Source: JAFKFJ01 sp963786445
Lineage (GTDB): Bacteria; Pseudomonadota; Alphaproteobacteria; Acetobacterales; Acetobacteraceae
Assembly (NCBI GenBank): GCA_963786445.1
Contig: CAWAZU010000029.1
Location: 62,001-126,000 of the forward strand
Direction of reading: 5' to 3'
DNA: 64,000 nt
This document shows, piece by piece, positions 47,812 to 56,388 of the stretch. The position numbers and the translations under genes were made by a program. The notes under the pieces are model-generated. The model worked only from the letters and a program-made list of their open reading frames with translations. It searched no databases and had not been told where the DNA came from. Within the stretch, counting starts at the first letter, position 1. Each line of letters opens with the position of its first letter.

Positions 47812-48646
47812 ATGCCTCGCAGCCGCAACAGAGATGACGGAGCACGCATGGCCTCGGCGCGGCCGATCGCAACACGCCCCGCGCGGCCGGCGACCGGGCG
47901 GCTGCAGCCGGAAGCTGCACGGGCCGGCGAGGCCGACTACATCCGGCCGGTCAGCCGGGCCACCTTGCCGCAGGAAATCGTCGACGCCATCGCCGAGTTG
48001 ATCATGCAGGGCATCTGGAAGCCCGGCGACATGATCCCCTCGGAGAAGGAACTCGCCGCCCGCTTCCAGGTCGGGCGATCGACCATCCGCGAGGCCGTCA
48101 AAAGCCTGGCGGTGCTCGGCGTCCTGGAGGCGCGGGTCGGCGAAGGTTCCTATGTCCGGCACACCAACTCGGAGCTGCTGTCGGGCGCCTTCAAATGGGG
48201 CCTGCTGCTCAGCGAGCGCAATCTGGGCGACCTGGTGGACGTGCGGGTACTGGTGGAGGTGGAGTGCGCCGGACGCGCCGCCGCCGCCTGCGACGCCGGA
48301 CGCGGCGCGGGCGCTCCTGCGGACGCTGGAGGCCATGCGCGGCGTGCAGGAGGACGAGCGCCGCTTCATGGCCTACGACAACATGTTCCACACCCAGATC
48401 GCCGACATGGCGGGCAACTGCATCTTCGCCAGCATCGCCTCGACGATTCAGGTGATCGTTCGGCTCTGGTATCCGGCCACTTACTACGTGCCCGAGACCA
48501 AGGAGACCACGATCGCCGAGCACCACGCGATCGCGCAGGCAATCCATCAGGGCGACGCGGAGGCGGCGCGGGCGGCGATGCGCGCGCACCTGCTGAAAGC
48601 GGCAGCGCGGCTGGAGCGGGTCATTTCCGAACGCCGCTCGGCTTGA
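47812..48646 (+). CDS. GntR-family regulator, FadR subfamily (one frameshift)
   Basis: 277 aa from ATG 47812; ATG 47848, with GGAG five bases ahead, is equally likely (265 aa). Winged helix LPQEIVDAIAELIMQG, PSEKELAARFQVGRSTIREAVKSLAV (shown in part) and ARVGEGSYVRH. FCD domain with YDNMFHTQIADMAGN and EHHAIAQAIHQGD, whose His residues usually bind metal. One extra base near 48285-48291 separates the halves. Divergent from the third sugar operon, which it probably controls. Confidence 0.87.
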
Positions 48647-48688
48647 GACCAACCGGCGGCGCGCCGCTACGGGATCGGCCAGGGCAAC

Positions 48689-49405
48689 CTATGCCGGACC
48701 GTCGAGCAGGTTTTCGACGCTCAGGGCGAATGTTTCGGCAAAGCCGCGCCGGCCCTTGGCGCTGACCGCGAGCGCGCGGGTGCCGGGACGGCGCTCGACC
48801 CAGCCGAGCTGCAGGAAGCGGCTGCACAGCGCGGCGCCCACCGCCCCCGCGATGTGCCAGCGCCGTTCGCTCCAGTCCAGGCACGGGCGGCAGAACGCCC
48901 GCCGCGCGCCGCCCCGCCGCGCGACGTCCGCGCCGAACGCGGCGAGGAAGCTCGCGCCGGCCTCGGTGACTTCGCCGCCGTCGGGCGACAGCACCACGCC
49001 GCCGCGTGCGATCAGCGCATCGGCGATGCCGACGCCGAGCCGGCCGGCAACGTGGTCGTAGCAGGTTCGCGCCCCGCGCATCGCGTGATCGAGCCGCGAC
49101 GGCGGCGAGCGCCGCGCCGGCAGCTGCATCGCCGCCACCGTCATCACGCTTTCCAGCATGCCGCCGACCAGCGGCGAGGCCAGACGGTAGTAGCGGTGCC
49201 GGCCGCATTGCTCGACCGTGAGCAGGTTGGCCTGCGTGAGCCGGGCGAGATGCCCGCTCGTCGTCTGCGGCGCGACGCCGGCGATGGCGGCGAGTTCGCC
49301 GGCCGGCAGCGCGCGCCCGTCGGTCAGCGCCGCCAGGATATTGGCCCGCGCCGGATCGCCGAGCAGCGCGCCGATCTCGGCCATGCCCACATTCGCTGTG
49401 CCCAT
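48689..49405 (-). CDS. ArsR-family winged-helix regulator
   Basis: 238 aa. N-terminal HTH_5 (EIGALLGDPARANILAALTD, LAAIAGVAPQTTSGHLARL, LLTVEQCGRHRYYRL) and a long C-terminal domain with FCRPCLDWSERRWHIAG, a conserved segment in this ArsR branch. No ArsR-type metal box (CVC) is evident. Start ATG 49405; ATG 49384 also possible. Neighbours are unrelated. Confidence 0.87.
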   Translation of the reverse strand: MGTANVGMAEIGALLGDPARANILAALTDGRALPAGELAAIAGVAPQTTSGHLARLTQANLLTVEQCGRHRYYRLASPLVGGMLESVMTVAAMQLPARRSPPSRLDHAMRGARTCYDHVAGRLGVGIADALIARGGVVLSPDGGEVTEAGASFLAAFGADVARRGGARRAFCRPCLDWSERRWHIAGAVGAALCSRFLQLGWVERRPGTRALAVSAKGRRGFAETFALSVENLLDGPA

Positions 49406-49476
49406 CGCCGGACCATAGCGCGGCGGCGATGCGGCGTCCCGCCCCGACGCTTCGGTCGCGGCCGTAGCGTTCCCGA

Positions 49477-51282
49477 TCAGTCCGCCAGCGCCGCCAGTTC
49501 GCCGAGATACGGCGCATAGCGTCGCCACCTGCCGACCGAACCGCCATGCACGTCCTGGCGGGCCTGCCAGGCGCTGGCGGTGCGGATCATGCCGGGCCGC
49601 CCGGCGTGGCGCAGGCACGCGGCATCCCAGTCCAGCCCGCAGAACGCGACGACCCGCCGCGCCGTGCCCTCGACATCGCCCACCAGCGTCTGGTCCTGCA
49701 CCTCGCACATCACGCCTTCCGGCAGCACCGCGCGCCAGTGCGCCGCCAGCCGCTCGTATTCGCGGCACAGGCAGACGATGTCGCCCTGGTCATAGGCGTA
49801 GTCGTGCGGCGAGGAAAACAGCGTCTGATAGATCGACAGGCCGACATCGCCGGCGGCGCGGCGGCAATGCAGCACGCGCGCCCGCGGAAAGGCGAGGTGG
49901 ATCGCCCCGAGCGCATAGACGTTGTGCGGCATCTTGTCGGTCACGCGCCGGGCGTCGGCCGAGATGCGCGCCAGTTCGCGCGCGTAGGCAGCCCCGCTCG
50001 CCGCCGTCGCCGCGCGGTCCGGCGCCGGCAGCGGCCCGGCGCTCGGCCAGAACGCCAGCTCCCCGCCCGCGGCCACGTCGCGATGGGCGGCGAGGATGCG
50101 TTCGAGCAGCGTGGTGCCGGAGCGCATCATGCCCACGATCAGCAGCGGGCGCTCGCTGTCGCTGCCCCAGCCGCGCCGCGCGGCGAACAGCGCCGGCGTG
50201 AAGGTCGCGATCAGCCGGTCGATGCTGGCGCGGTGGCCGGCGCGGTCGAAGCGCGGCAGCAGGGCACGCTTGGCCGCGTTGGCGGCGTCGAAATGGCGCA
50301 TCGCCGCCGCATAGTCGCCAAGATCGTCGTGCGCCTTGCCGAGCGCGAACAGCAGCGCGACGCGCTCGTCCGCCGGCAGGGACGCCGTCTCCGCCAGCGC
50401 TGCCATCTCCGCCATCAGCGCCCGGTCGGCCGGTCCGATCCGCCGGCCCCGCACCAGGCCGTGCCAGGCGGTGCCCGGCCGCTCGCCGTGCCGTGCCGCG
50501 CGCAGATAGAGCGTTGCCGCCGCGGCGAAATGTCCCGACTGGTGCAGCAGGTGGGCGAGGCGGAGCGCGGTTTCGGCGTTGCCGGGCTGCAGCGCCAGCG
50601 CCTCGCGCAGCACCGCCTCCCCCGCCGTTCCGTCGCCCTGCGCGATCAGCGCCTCGGCCAGCAGCCAGCGCGGCTCGATCGCCTGCGGAGCGGCCGCCAG
50701 CGCCGCCCGCAGCGCCGATGCCGCCGCCTCCGTCCTGCCGGCGCGCACCAGTGCGGCGCCGAGATTGGCCCGCGCATCGGCGTCGCCCGGCTTCAGCGCC
50801 ACCGCCTGTTCGAACAGCGCCACCGCCTCCTCGGCATGCCCGCCGCGCAGCCGCACCGCCGCGAGATTGTTGAGCGCCTCGGCGTAGCCGGGATCGCGCG
50901 CGAGGGCCCGCCGCAGCAGCGCCTCGGCCGCGTCCGTCTCGCCCCGCCCGGCCAGCAGGAGAGCCAGGTTGTTCAGCGCCTCGGCGTGGTCCGGCGCCAG
51001 CGCGATCGCGCTGCGGTAGCCGGCGATCGCTGCCTCGCTGCGGCCGAGCGATTGCTGGCAGAGGCCGAGCCGGAACGGCGCGGCGGCGAGCGCGGGGTCG
51101 AGCGTGGCGGCGAGCGCATGGTGGCGCGCCGCCTCCTCGACCCGGCCGAGGCGTTCGCAGGCCAGGCCGAGCGCCAGCCGCGCCTGCGCATCGCGCGGGT
51201 GCAGCGTCACGGCCCGGCGCAGCCGCGCCAGTGCCGCGGCGGGCTCGTCGGCTGGCGGCGGCTGGGGGCGGGTGCGGCTCAT
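49477..51282 (-). CDS. TPR-repeat sulfotransferase
   Basis: 601 aa. Residues ~15-290 are tandem tetratricopeptide repeats (about eight 34-residue units, for example AEALNNLALLLAGRGETDAAE). Residues ~370-600 are a Sulfotransfer_3 domain with the PAPS-binding loop LLIVGMMRSGTTLLERIL and a second conserved part VTDKMPHNVYALGAIHLAFP. Such fusions are common in alphaproteobacteria; acceptors are unknown (glycan, protein or lipid). Cytoplasmic. Divergent from the MAPEG gene. Confidence 0.9.
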   Translation of the reverse strand: MSRTRPQPPPADEPAAALARLRRAVTLHPRDAQARLALGLACERLGRVEEAARHHALAATLDPALAAAPFRLGLCQQSLGRSEAAIAGYRSAIALAPDHAEALNNLALLLAGRGETDAAEALLRRALARDPGYAEALNNLAAVRLRGGHAEEAVALFEQAVALKPGDADARANLGAALVRAGRTEAAASALRAALAAAPQAIEPRWLLAEALIAQGDGTAGEAVLREALALQPGNAETALRLAHLLHQSGHFAAAATLYLRAARHGERPGTAWHGLVRGRRIGPADRALMAEMAALAETASLPADERVALLFALGKAHDDLGDYAAAMRHFDAANAAKRALLPRFDRAGHRASIDRLIATFTPALFAARRGWGSDSERPLLIVGMMRSGTTLLERILAAHRDVAAGGELAFWPSAGPLPAPDRAATAASGAAYARELARISADARRVTDKMPHNVYALGAIHLAFPRARVLHCRRAAGDVGLSIYQTLFSSPHDYAYDQGDIVCLCREYERLAAHWRAVLPEGVMCEVQDQTLVGDVEGTARRVVAFCGLDWDAACLRHAGRPGMIRTASAWQARQDVHGGSVGRWRRYAPYLGELAALAD

Positions 51283-51402
51283 GGACCGGCACCGGCTATA
51301 GGTGCCGCTTGGCGCCCTCGCAACGACGGCGCTAGCCTCCGCTCGAACCGGACCGTGTGCCGGTCCGGGAATGCCGCCGCCATAACAAGAAGGAACGCCC
51401 CG

Positions 51403-51789
51403 ATGTCGCACGAAATCTCCCTGCTCGTCTGGTCGGTCGTGCTGACCTTCGTGCAGATGCTTGCCGCCGTCGCCACCTCCAGCGGCACCATCAGCCTGAC
51501 CGCCATGCTGGGCAACCGCGAGGACACGCCGAAACTCACCGGCCTGGCCGGCCGCGCCCAGCGGGCGCACCTGAACATGATCGAGAACCTGCCGCTGTTC
51601 ATCGCGCTGGTGCTGGCCGCACAGGTCAGCAACCGGCTCGACGCCGTGACGCTGCTCGGCGCGCAGCTGTTCTTCTGGGCGCGGCTGCTCTATGCCGTGG
51701 TCTATATCGTCGGCATCGCCTATGTGCGCACGCTGCTCTGGCTGGTGTCGGTCATCGGCCTGGTGCTGATCTTCTCGCAGCTCGTCTGA
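51403..51789 (+). CDS. MAPEG-family membrane protein
   Basis: 128 aa with four predicted membrane helices. The signature NREDTPKLTGLAGRAQRAHLN and ENLPLFIALVLAA is typical of small bacterial MAPEG proteins, relatives of microsomal glutathione transferase. AAGGA lies upstream of ATG 51403. Function not established; possible detoxification. Confidence 0.9.
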   Translation: MSHEISLLVWSVVLTFVQMLAAVATSSGTISLTAMLGNREDTPKLTGLAGRAQRAHLNMIENLPLFIALVLAAQVSNRLDAVTLLGAQLFFWARLLYAVVYIVGIAYVRTLLWLVSVIGLVLIFSQLV

Positions 51790-51792
51790 GCC

Positions 51793-52777
51793 TCACGGCG
51801 CCGGCTCGCGCGCCGGGGCCTGCGCGGCCCGCCAGCGCGCGACGTTGCGCTGGTGCTCCTCCAGCGTGCGGGCGAACACGTGGCCGCCGCTGCCGTCGGC
51901 GACGAAATAGAGGTCGTCGCTGCGCTCGGGATGCGCCGCCGCCGTGAGCGCGGCGAGGCCGGGGCTGTCGATCGGCCCCGGCGGCAGCCCGGCGACGCGA
52001 TAGGTGTTGTAGGGATTCGCCATGTCGAGATCGTCGCGCGTCAGGCCGCGCTCCGCGCGTCACCGCCCCGCCGGTCGCGGCATAGGCGACGGTCGGGTCC
52101 GATTGCAGCCGCATCCCCAGCCGCAGCCGGTTGACGAACACCGCCGCGACGTGCGCCCGCTCCTCCGGCCGCGCGGTCTCGCGCTCCACCATGCTCGCCA
52201 GCGTCAGCAGCTGCTCGGGGCCGTCGAGCGGCAGGTCCGGGTCGCGTCCCTCCCAGGCGCGCGCCAGCGCCGCCGCCATCGCCGCCTCCGCCCGCCCGAG
52301 CAGCGCCGCGCGCGGCGTGCCGTAGGCGTATTCGTAGGTCTGCGGCAGCACCGCCCCCTCCTGCGGCACCGGCGCCTCGCCGGTCATCGCCGGAGCGCGG
52401 TCCAGCAAGCGGGCGATCTGGGCGGCGGTCAGCCCCTCCGGGATGGTCAGGAAATGCTGGACCGGGCGCGCCGTGCGCAGCACCGAAAACACCGTGCGCA
52501 GGCTGGCATGGGCGGGGAACGCCAACTCGCCCGCATGCAGCGGACCCGCAATGCGGGTCAGCGCCGCCGCCGCGCGAAAGGCCAGCGGGCGCGCGATCAC
52601 GCCGGCGTCCTGGAGCGTCGCCGCAACCGAGGCAAACCCGCCGCGCGGGATCACCACGTTGCGCTGGGCAACGAGCGGCCCCGGCGCATCATAGGCGCGC
52701 CGCGCCAGCCAGACCCCGCCGCCCGCCAGCGCGGCCAGCAGCAGCAGCGAGGCGAGCAGGCGGCGCAGGATCGTCAG
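51793..52777 (-). CDS. mltG: Endolytic murein transglycosylase MltG (one frameshift, unusual start)
   Basis: ~327 aa after repair. A single N-terminal anchor (LLASLLLLAALAGGGVWLA) precedes the YceG domain with PEGLTAAQIARLLD, QEGAVLPQTYEYAYG, LASMVERETARPEERAHVAAV (shown in part, catalytic Glu) and RLGMRLQSDPTVAYA. Then NPYNTYRVAGLPPGPI after an extra base near 52050-52060. No ATG, GTG or TTG is available before the anchor; the best start is CTG 52777, overlapping the fabF stop as CTGA with AGAAGG upstream. It cleaves nascent glycan strands at the membrane. Confidence 0.87.
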
Positions 52778-54038
52778 GCGGCCTTCTTGAAGATGATGCT
52801 GGCGTTGGTGCCGCCGAAGCCGAAACTGTTGGACAGCGCCACGTCGATACGCCGCTCCTGGGCGGTATGCGCCACCCGGTCGATCACGGTCTCGCGGCTC
52901 GGCGCATCGAGGTTGAGCGTCGGCGGGGCCACGCCGTCGCGGATCGCGAGAATGGAGAAGATCGCCTCGACCGCGCCCGCGGCGCCCAGCAGGTGCCCGG
53001 TCGCCGACTTGGTGGACGACATCGCCAGCCCCCGCGCGGCGTCGCCGAACAGCCGCTCCACCGCCTCCAGTTCGGCGTCGTCGCCGACCGGGGTGGAGGT
53101 GCCGTGCGCGTTCACGTACTGGATGTCGCCCGGCTGCAGCCCGCCGTTGCGCAGCGCCGCGCGCATGGCGCGGAACGCGCCCTCGTGGCCCTCGGCCGGC
53201 GCGGTGATGTGGTGCGCGTCGCCCGACATGCCGTAGCCGCCGATCTCGGCGTAGATCTTCGCGCCGCGGGCGCGGGCGTGCTCGTATTCCTCCAGCACCA
53301 CGATGCCGGCGCCCTCGCCCATCACGAACCCGTCGCGGTCCTTGTCCCAGGGCCGCGACGCCTTCGTCGGCGTGTCGTTGAAGCCGGTGGAGAGCGCACG
53401 GCTGGCGCAGAACCCGGCCATGCCGATCAGGTTGATCGCCGCCTCCGCCCCGCCGGCCACCATCACCTCGGCGTCGCCCAGCCCGATCAGCCGCGCCGGC
53501 GTCGCCGATCGCATGCACGCCGGTGGCGCAGGCCGTGACCACGGCATGGTTCGGCCCCTTGAACCCGTACTTGATCGAGACATGGCCGGAGGCGAGGTTG
53601 ATCAGCGAGGAGGCGATGAAGAACGGCGACATCCGCCGTGCGCGGCCGTCGCGCACCGTCATCGACGCCTCGTAGATCGTCTCCAGCCCGCCGATGCCGG
53701 AGCCGATCATCACCCCGGTGGCGCAGCGGTCGTCGTCGCCCTCGGGCTGCCAGCCGGCATCCTCGACCGCCTCCGCCGCCGCCGCCATGGCGAGACTGGA
53801 TGAAGCGGTCCATCTTCTTGATTTCCTTGGCGGGGACATACTCCGTCGGGTCGAACTTGCCGTCCGCCCTGGCGCCGAGCGGCACCTGGCCGGCGATTTT
53901 GCAGGGCAGGTCGCTGACGTCGAAGGACTGGATGGCGCCGATCCCCGACTCGCCGGCGAGCAGCCGGCGCCAGACCCGCTCCACCCCGACGCCGAGGGGA
54001 CCGACGATCCCCATGCCAGTGACGACCACGCGGCGCAT
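52774..54038 (-). CDS. fabF: Beta-ketoacyl-ACP synthase II (two frame breaks)
   Basis: 420 aa after repair. Elongates acyl-ACP with malonyl-ACP. N-terminus RRVVVTGMGIVGPLGVG. The active-site Cys is in VVTACATGVHAIGDA. The two His are in YVNAHGTSTPVGD and STKSATGHLLGAAG. C-terminus SNSFGFGGTNASIIF. Extra bases near 53797 (FIQ/MAAAAEA) and 53497 (GDA/ARLIGLGD) break the frame. Between acpP and mltG in the fab cluster. Confidence 0.93.
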
Positions 54039-54094
54039 CGCTTCAACCCCCGTCCCGTCCAAGCCGTGCCGCCTCTCCGCCGGCGCGCCCCGCG

Positions 54095-54334
54095 TCAGGC
54101 GGCCTTCTGCTTCTCGATATAGTCCACCGCGTCGCGCACCGTGCTGATCTTCTCGGCGGCGTCCTCGGGGATTTCCACGCCGAACGCCTCCTCGAAGGCC
54201 ATCACCAGCTCGACCGTGTCGAGGCTGTCGGCGCCGAGGTCGTCGATGAACGACGCCTCCGGCGTCACCTTGCTCTCCTCGACGCCGAGATGCTCGACGA
54301 CGATCTTCTTCACGCGCTCGGGAATGTCGCTCAT
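54095..54334 (-). CDS. acpP: Acyl carrier protein
   Basis: 79 aa, acidic. Phosphopantetheine attachment Ser in DDLGADSLDTVELVMAFEE. N-terminus SDIPERVKKIVVEHLGV. Start ATG 54334 with GGAG further upstream. Located between fabG and fabF, as is usual. An extra C-terminal EKQKAA tail is normal for alphaproteobacteria. Confidence 0.97.
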   Translation of the reverse strand: MSDIPERVKKIVVEHLGVEESKVTPEASFIDDLGADSLDTVELVMAFEEAFGVEIPEDAAEKISTVRDAVDYIEKQKAA

Positions 54335-54488
54335 GGGAGGGTTCGCTCCTGCCTGCCTGTCCTGGTCCAACGTCTCGTCATCCGGGTAACGCCGATCGCC
54401 GCTGCGGCCAAACCACACCGCCGCCGAAACGCCCCGGACGAGGCCGCCGGGCGCGTAGCACGGTTTCGTGGCACGGCCAATCGCCACC

Positions 54489-55228
54489 TTACAGCATTGC
54501 CATGCCGCCGTTGACGTGCAGCGTCGCGCCGGTGACCCAGCCCGCCTCGTCGCTGGCGAGATAGACCGCGGCCGCCGCCACGTCCTCCGGCCGGCCCAGC
54601 CGGCCGAGCGGGATCGCGGCGGCCAGCTTGTCGCGCTGCGCCGCGTCCAGCGCGCCGGTCATCGCGGTGGCGACGAAGCCGGGGGCGATCAGGTTCACGG
54701 TGATGCCGCGGCGACGCCACTTCCTGCGCCAGCGCCTTGCGTCAGCCCGGCCAGCCCCGCCTTGGCGGCGGCGTAGTTGGCCTGGCCGGCATTGCCGGTG
54801 GCGCCGACGATCGAGCCGATGCCGACGATCCGCCCGGCGCGCCGCCGCAGCATGCCGCGCAGCGCCGCGCGGGCGAGGCGGAACGGCGCGGTCAGGTCCA
54901 CGTCCAGCACGGTCTGCCAGTCCTCGTCCTTCATGCGCAGCGCCAGCCCGTCGCGGGTGAGGCCGGCATTGTTGACCAGGATGGCGAGCGGCCCGGCGGC
55001 CTGCTCGGCCGCCGCCACCAGCGCGTCGGCCGAAGCCGGGTCGCGCAGGTCGGCGGGGCAGACATGCGCCCGCTCGCCCAGCTCCGCCGCCAGCGCGTCG
55101 AGCGCGTCGCGCCGCGTGCCGGACAGCGCCACCGTCGCCCCCTGCGCATGCATGGCCCGCGCGATGGCGGCGCCGATGCCGCCGGAGGCTCCGGTGACGA
55201 GGGCGGTCTTGCCGTCCAGGCGGAACAT
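54489..55228 (-). CDS. fabG: 3-oxoacyl-ACP reductase (two frame breaks)
   Basis: 245 aa after repair. SDR fold: TGASGGIGAAIARAM, NNAGLTRDGLALRM, catalytic Ser in GIGSIVGATGN and YxxxK in ANYAAAKAGLAGL. C-terminus GATLHVNGGMAML. The NADPH-dependent reductase step of fatty acid elongation. Extra bases at about 54735 and 54711 break LTQ/ALAQEVAS/RGITVN. Directly after fabD (9-bp gap). Confidence 0.94.
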
Positions 55229-55237
55229 GCGCGCGCC

Positions 55238-56197
55238 TCAGAGCGATTTGAGAAAAGCTTCGATCTCGGCCGGCGAGCCGACCGCGGTCGTGGCGGCGTC
55301 GGGGACGATGCGGCGGATCAGGCCGGTCAGCACTTTCCCCGCGCCGAGCTCGACGAAACTGTCGGCGCCGAGCGCCGCCATCGCCTGCACGCTCTCGCGC
55401 CAGCGCACCGTGCGCGTCACCTGCTCGACCAGCAGGCGCACGATCTCGGCCGGGTCGGTCACCTTCGCGGCCGAGACGTTGGCGATCAGCGGCACCGCCG
55501 GCGGCCGGGGCGGCGTGCGCGCCAGCGCCTCGGCCATCGCGTCCGCGGCCGGCGCCATCAGCGCGCAGTGGAACGGCGCCGAGACCGGCAGCAGCATGGC
55601 GCGCTTGACGCCGCGGCTGCGGGCGATCTCGATCGCGCGGTCGACCGCGGCGCGGGCGCCGGAGACCACCACCTGCCCGCCGCCGTTGTCGTTGGCCGGC
55701 TCGATCACCTCGCGCCCGCCCTCGGGCGTTGCGGCGGCGGCGGCGCAGATTTCGCGCGCCAGCTCGAGCTCGGCGCCGAGCAGGGCCGCCATCGCGCCCT
55801 CGCCCGTCGGCACCGCCTTCTGCATCGCCTGGCCGCGCAGCTTCAGCAGCCGCGCCGCCTCGCCGAGCGAGAACGCGCCGGCGGCGGCGAGTGCCGAATA
55901 CTCGCCGAGCGAGTGCCCGGCGACGACGACGGCGCGGTCGGCGAGGCGCACGCCGCCGTCGTGCTCGATCACGCGCAGCACCGCGAGCGAATGGGCCATC
56001 AGCGCCGGCTGGGCGTTTTCGGTCAGGGTGAGATCTTCGGCCGGACCCTCGAACATCAGTTTCGAGAGTTTTTGGCGCAGGGTTTCGTCCACCTCCTCGA
56101 ACACCTCGCGGGCCGGCGCGAAGGCGGCGGCGAGGTCGCGGCCCATGCCGACGGCCTGACTGCCCTGGCCGGGGAAGACGAAGGCATGGACCGCCAT
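55238..56197 (-). CDS. fabD: Malonyl-CoA-ACP transacylase
   Basis: 319 aa. FPGQGSQAVGMGRDL at the N-terminus, nucleophile Ser in VVAGHSLGEYSALAA, and a His in SAPFHCALMAPAADAM. Loads malonyl onto ACP. First gene of the fabD-fabG-acpP-fabF-mltG cluster; promoter presumably in the 190-bp gap before it. Confidence 0.96.
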   Translation of the reverse strand: MAVHAFVFPGQGSQAVGMGRDLAAAFAPAREVFEEVDETLRQKLSKLMFEGPAEDLTLTENAQPALMAHSLAVLRVIEHDGGVRLADRAVVVAGHSLGEYSALAAAGAFSLGEAARLLKLRGQAMQKAVPTGEGAMAALLGAELELAREICAAAAATPEGGREVIEPANDNGGGQVVVSGARAAVDRAIEIARSRGVKRAMLLPVSAPFHCALMAPAADAMAEALARTPPRPPAVPLIANVSAAKVTDPAEIVRLLVEQVTRTVRWRESVQAMAALGADSFVELGAGKVLTGLIRRIVPDAATTAVGSPAEIEAFLKSL

Positions 56198-56388
56198 GCG
56201 GGAGGGATTCCGATGCTGGGCAAAGCCGGTGGCGCGGCGGCGTAGCCGTGGCCGGGCGGGGTGTCAAGGAAGCGCGGTGCGCGCAGATTCGTTGCCGCTA
56301 TGCGCCATGCGCGGCCGCGCATGGCGACGCGGCGGCGCGGCGGTCCCTGCCACGTGTCCGGGGCCGGCCCGCTCGCCTCCGCGGATGT

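Noticed and set aside
54737..56245. 502-codon plus-strand frame opposite fabG and fabD
   Set aside because: Antisense shadow; no start signal and no recognisable domain.
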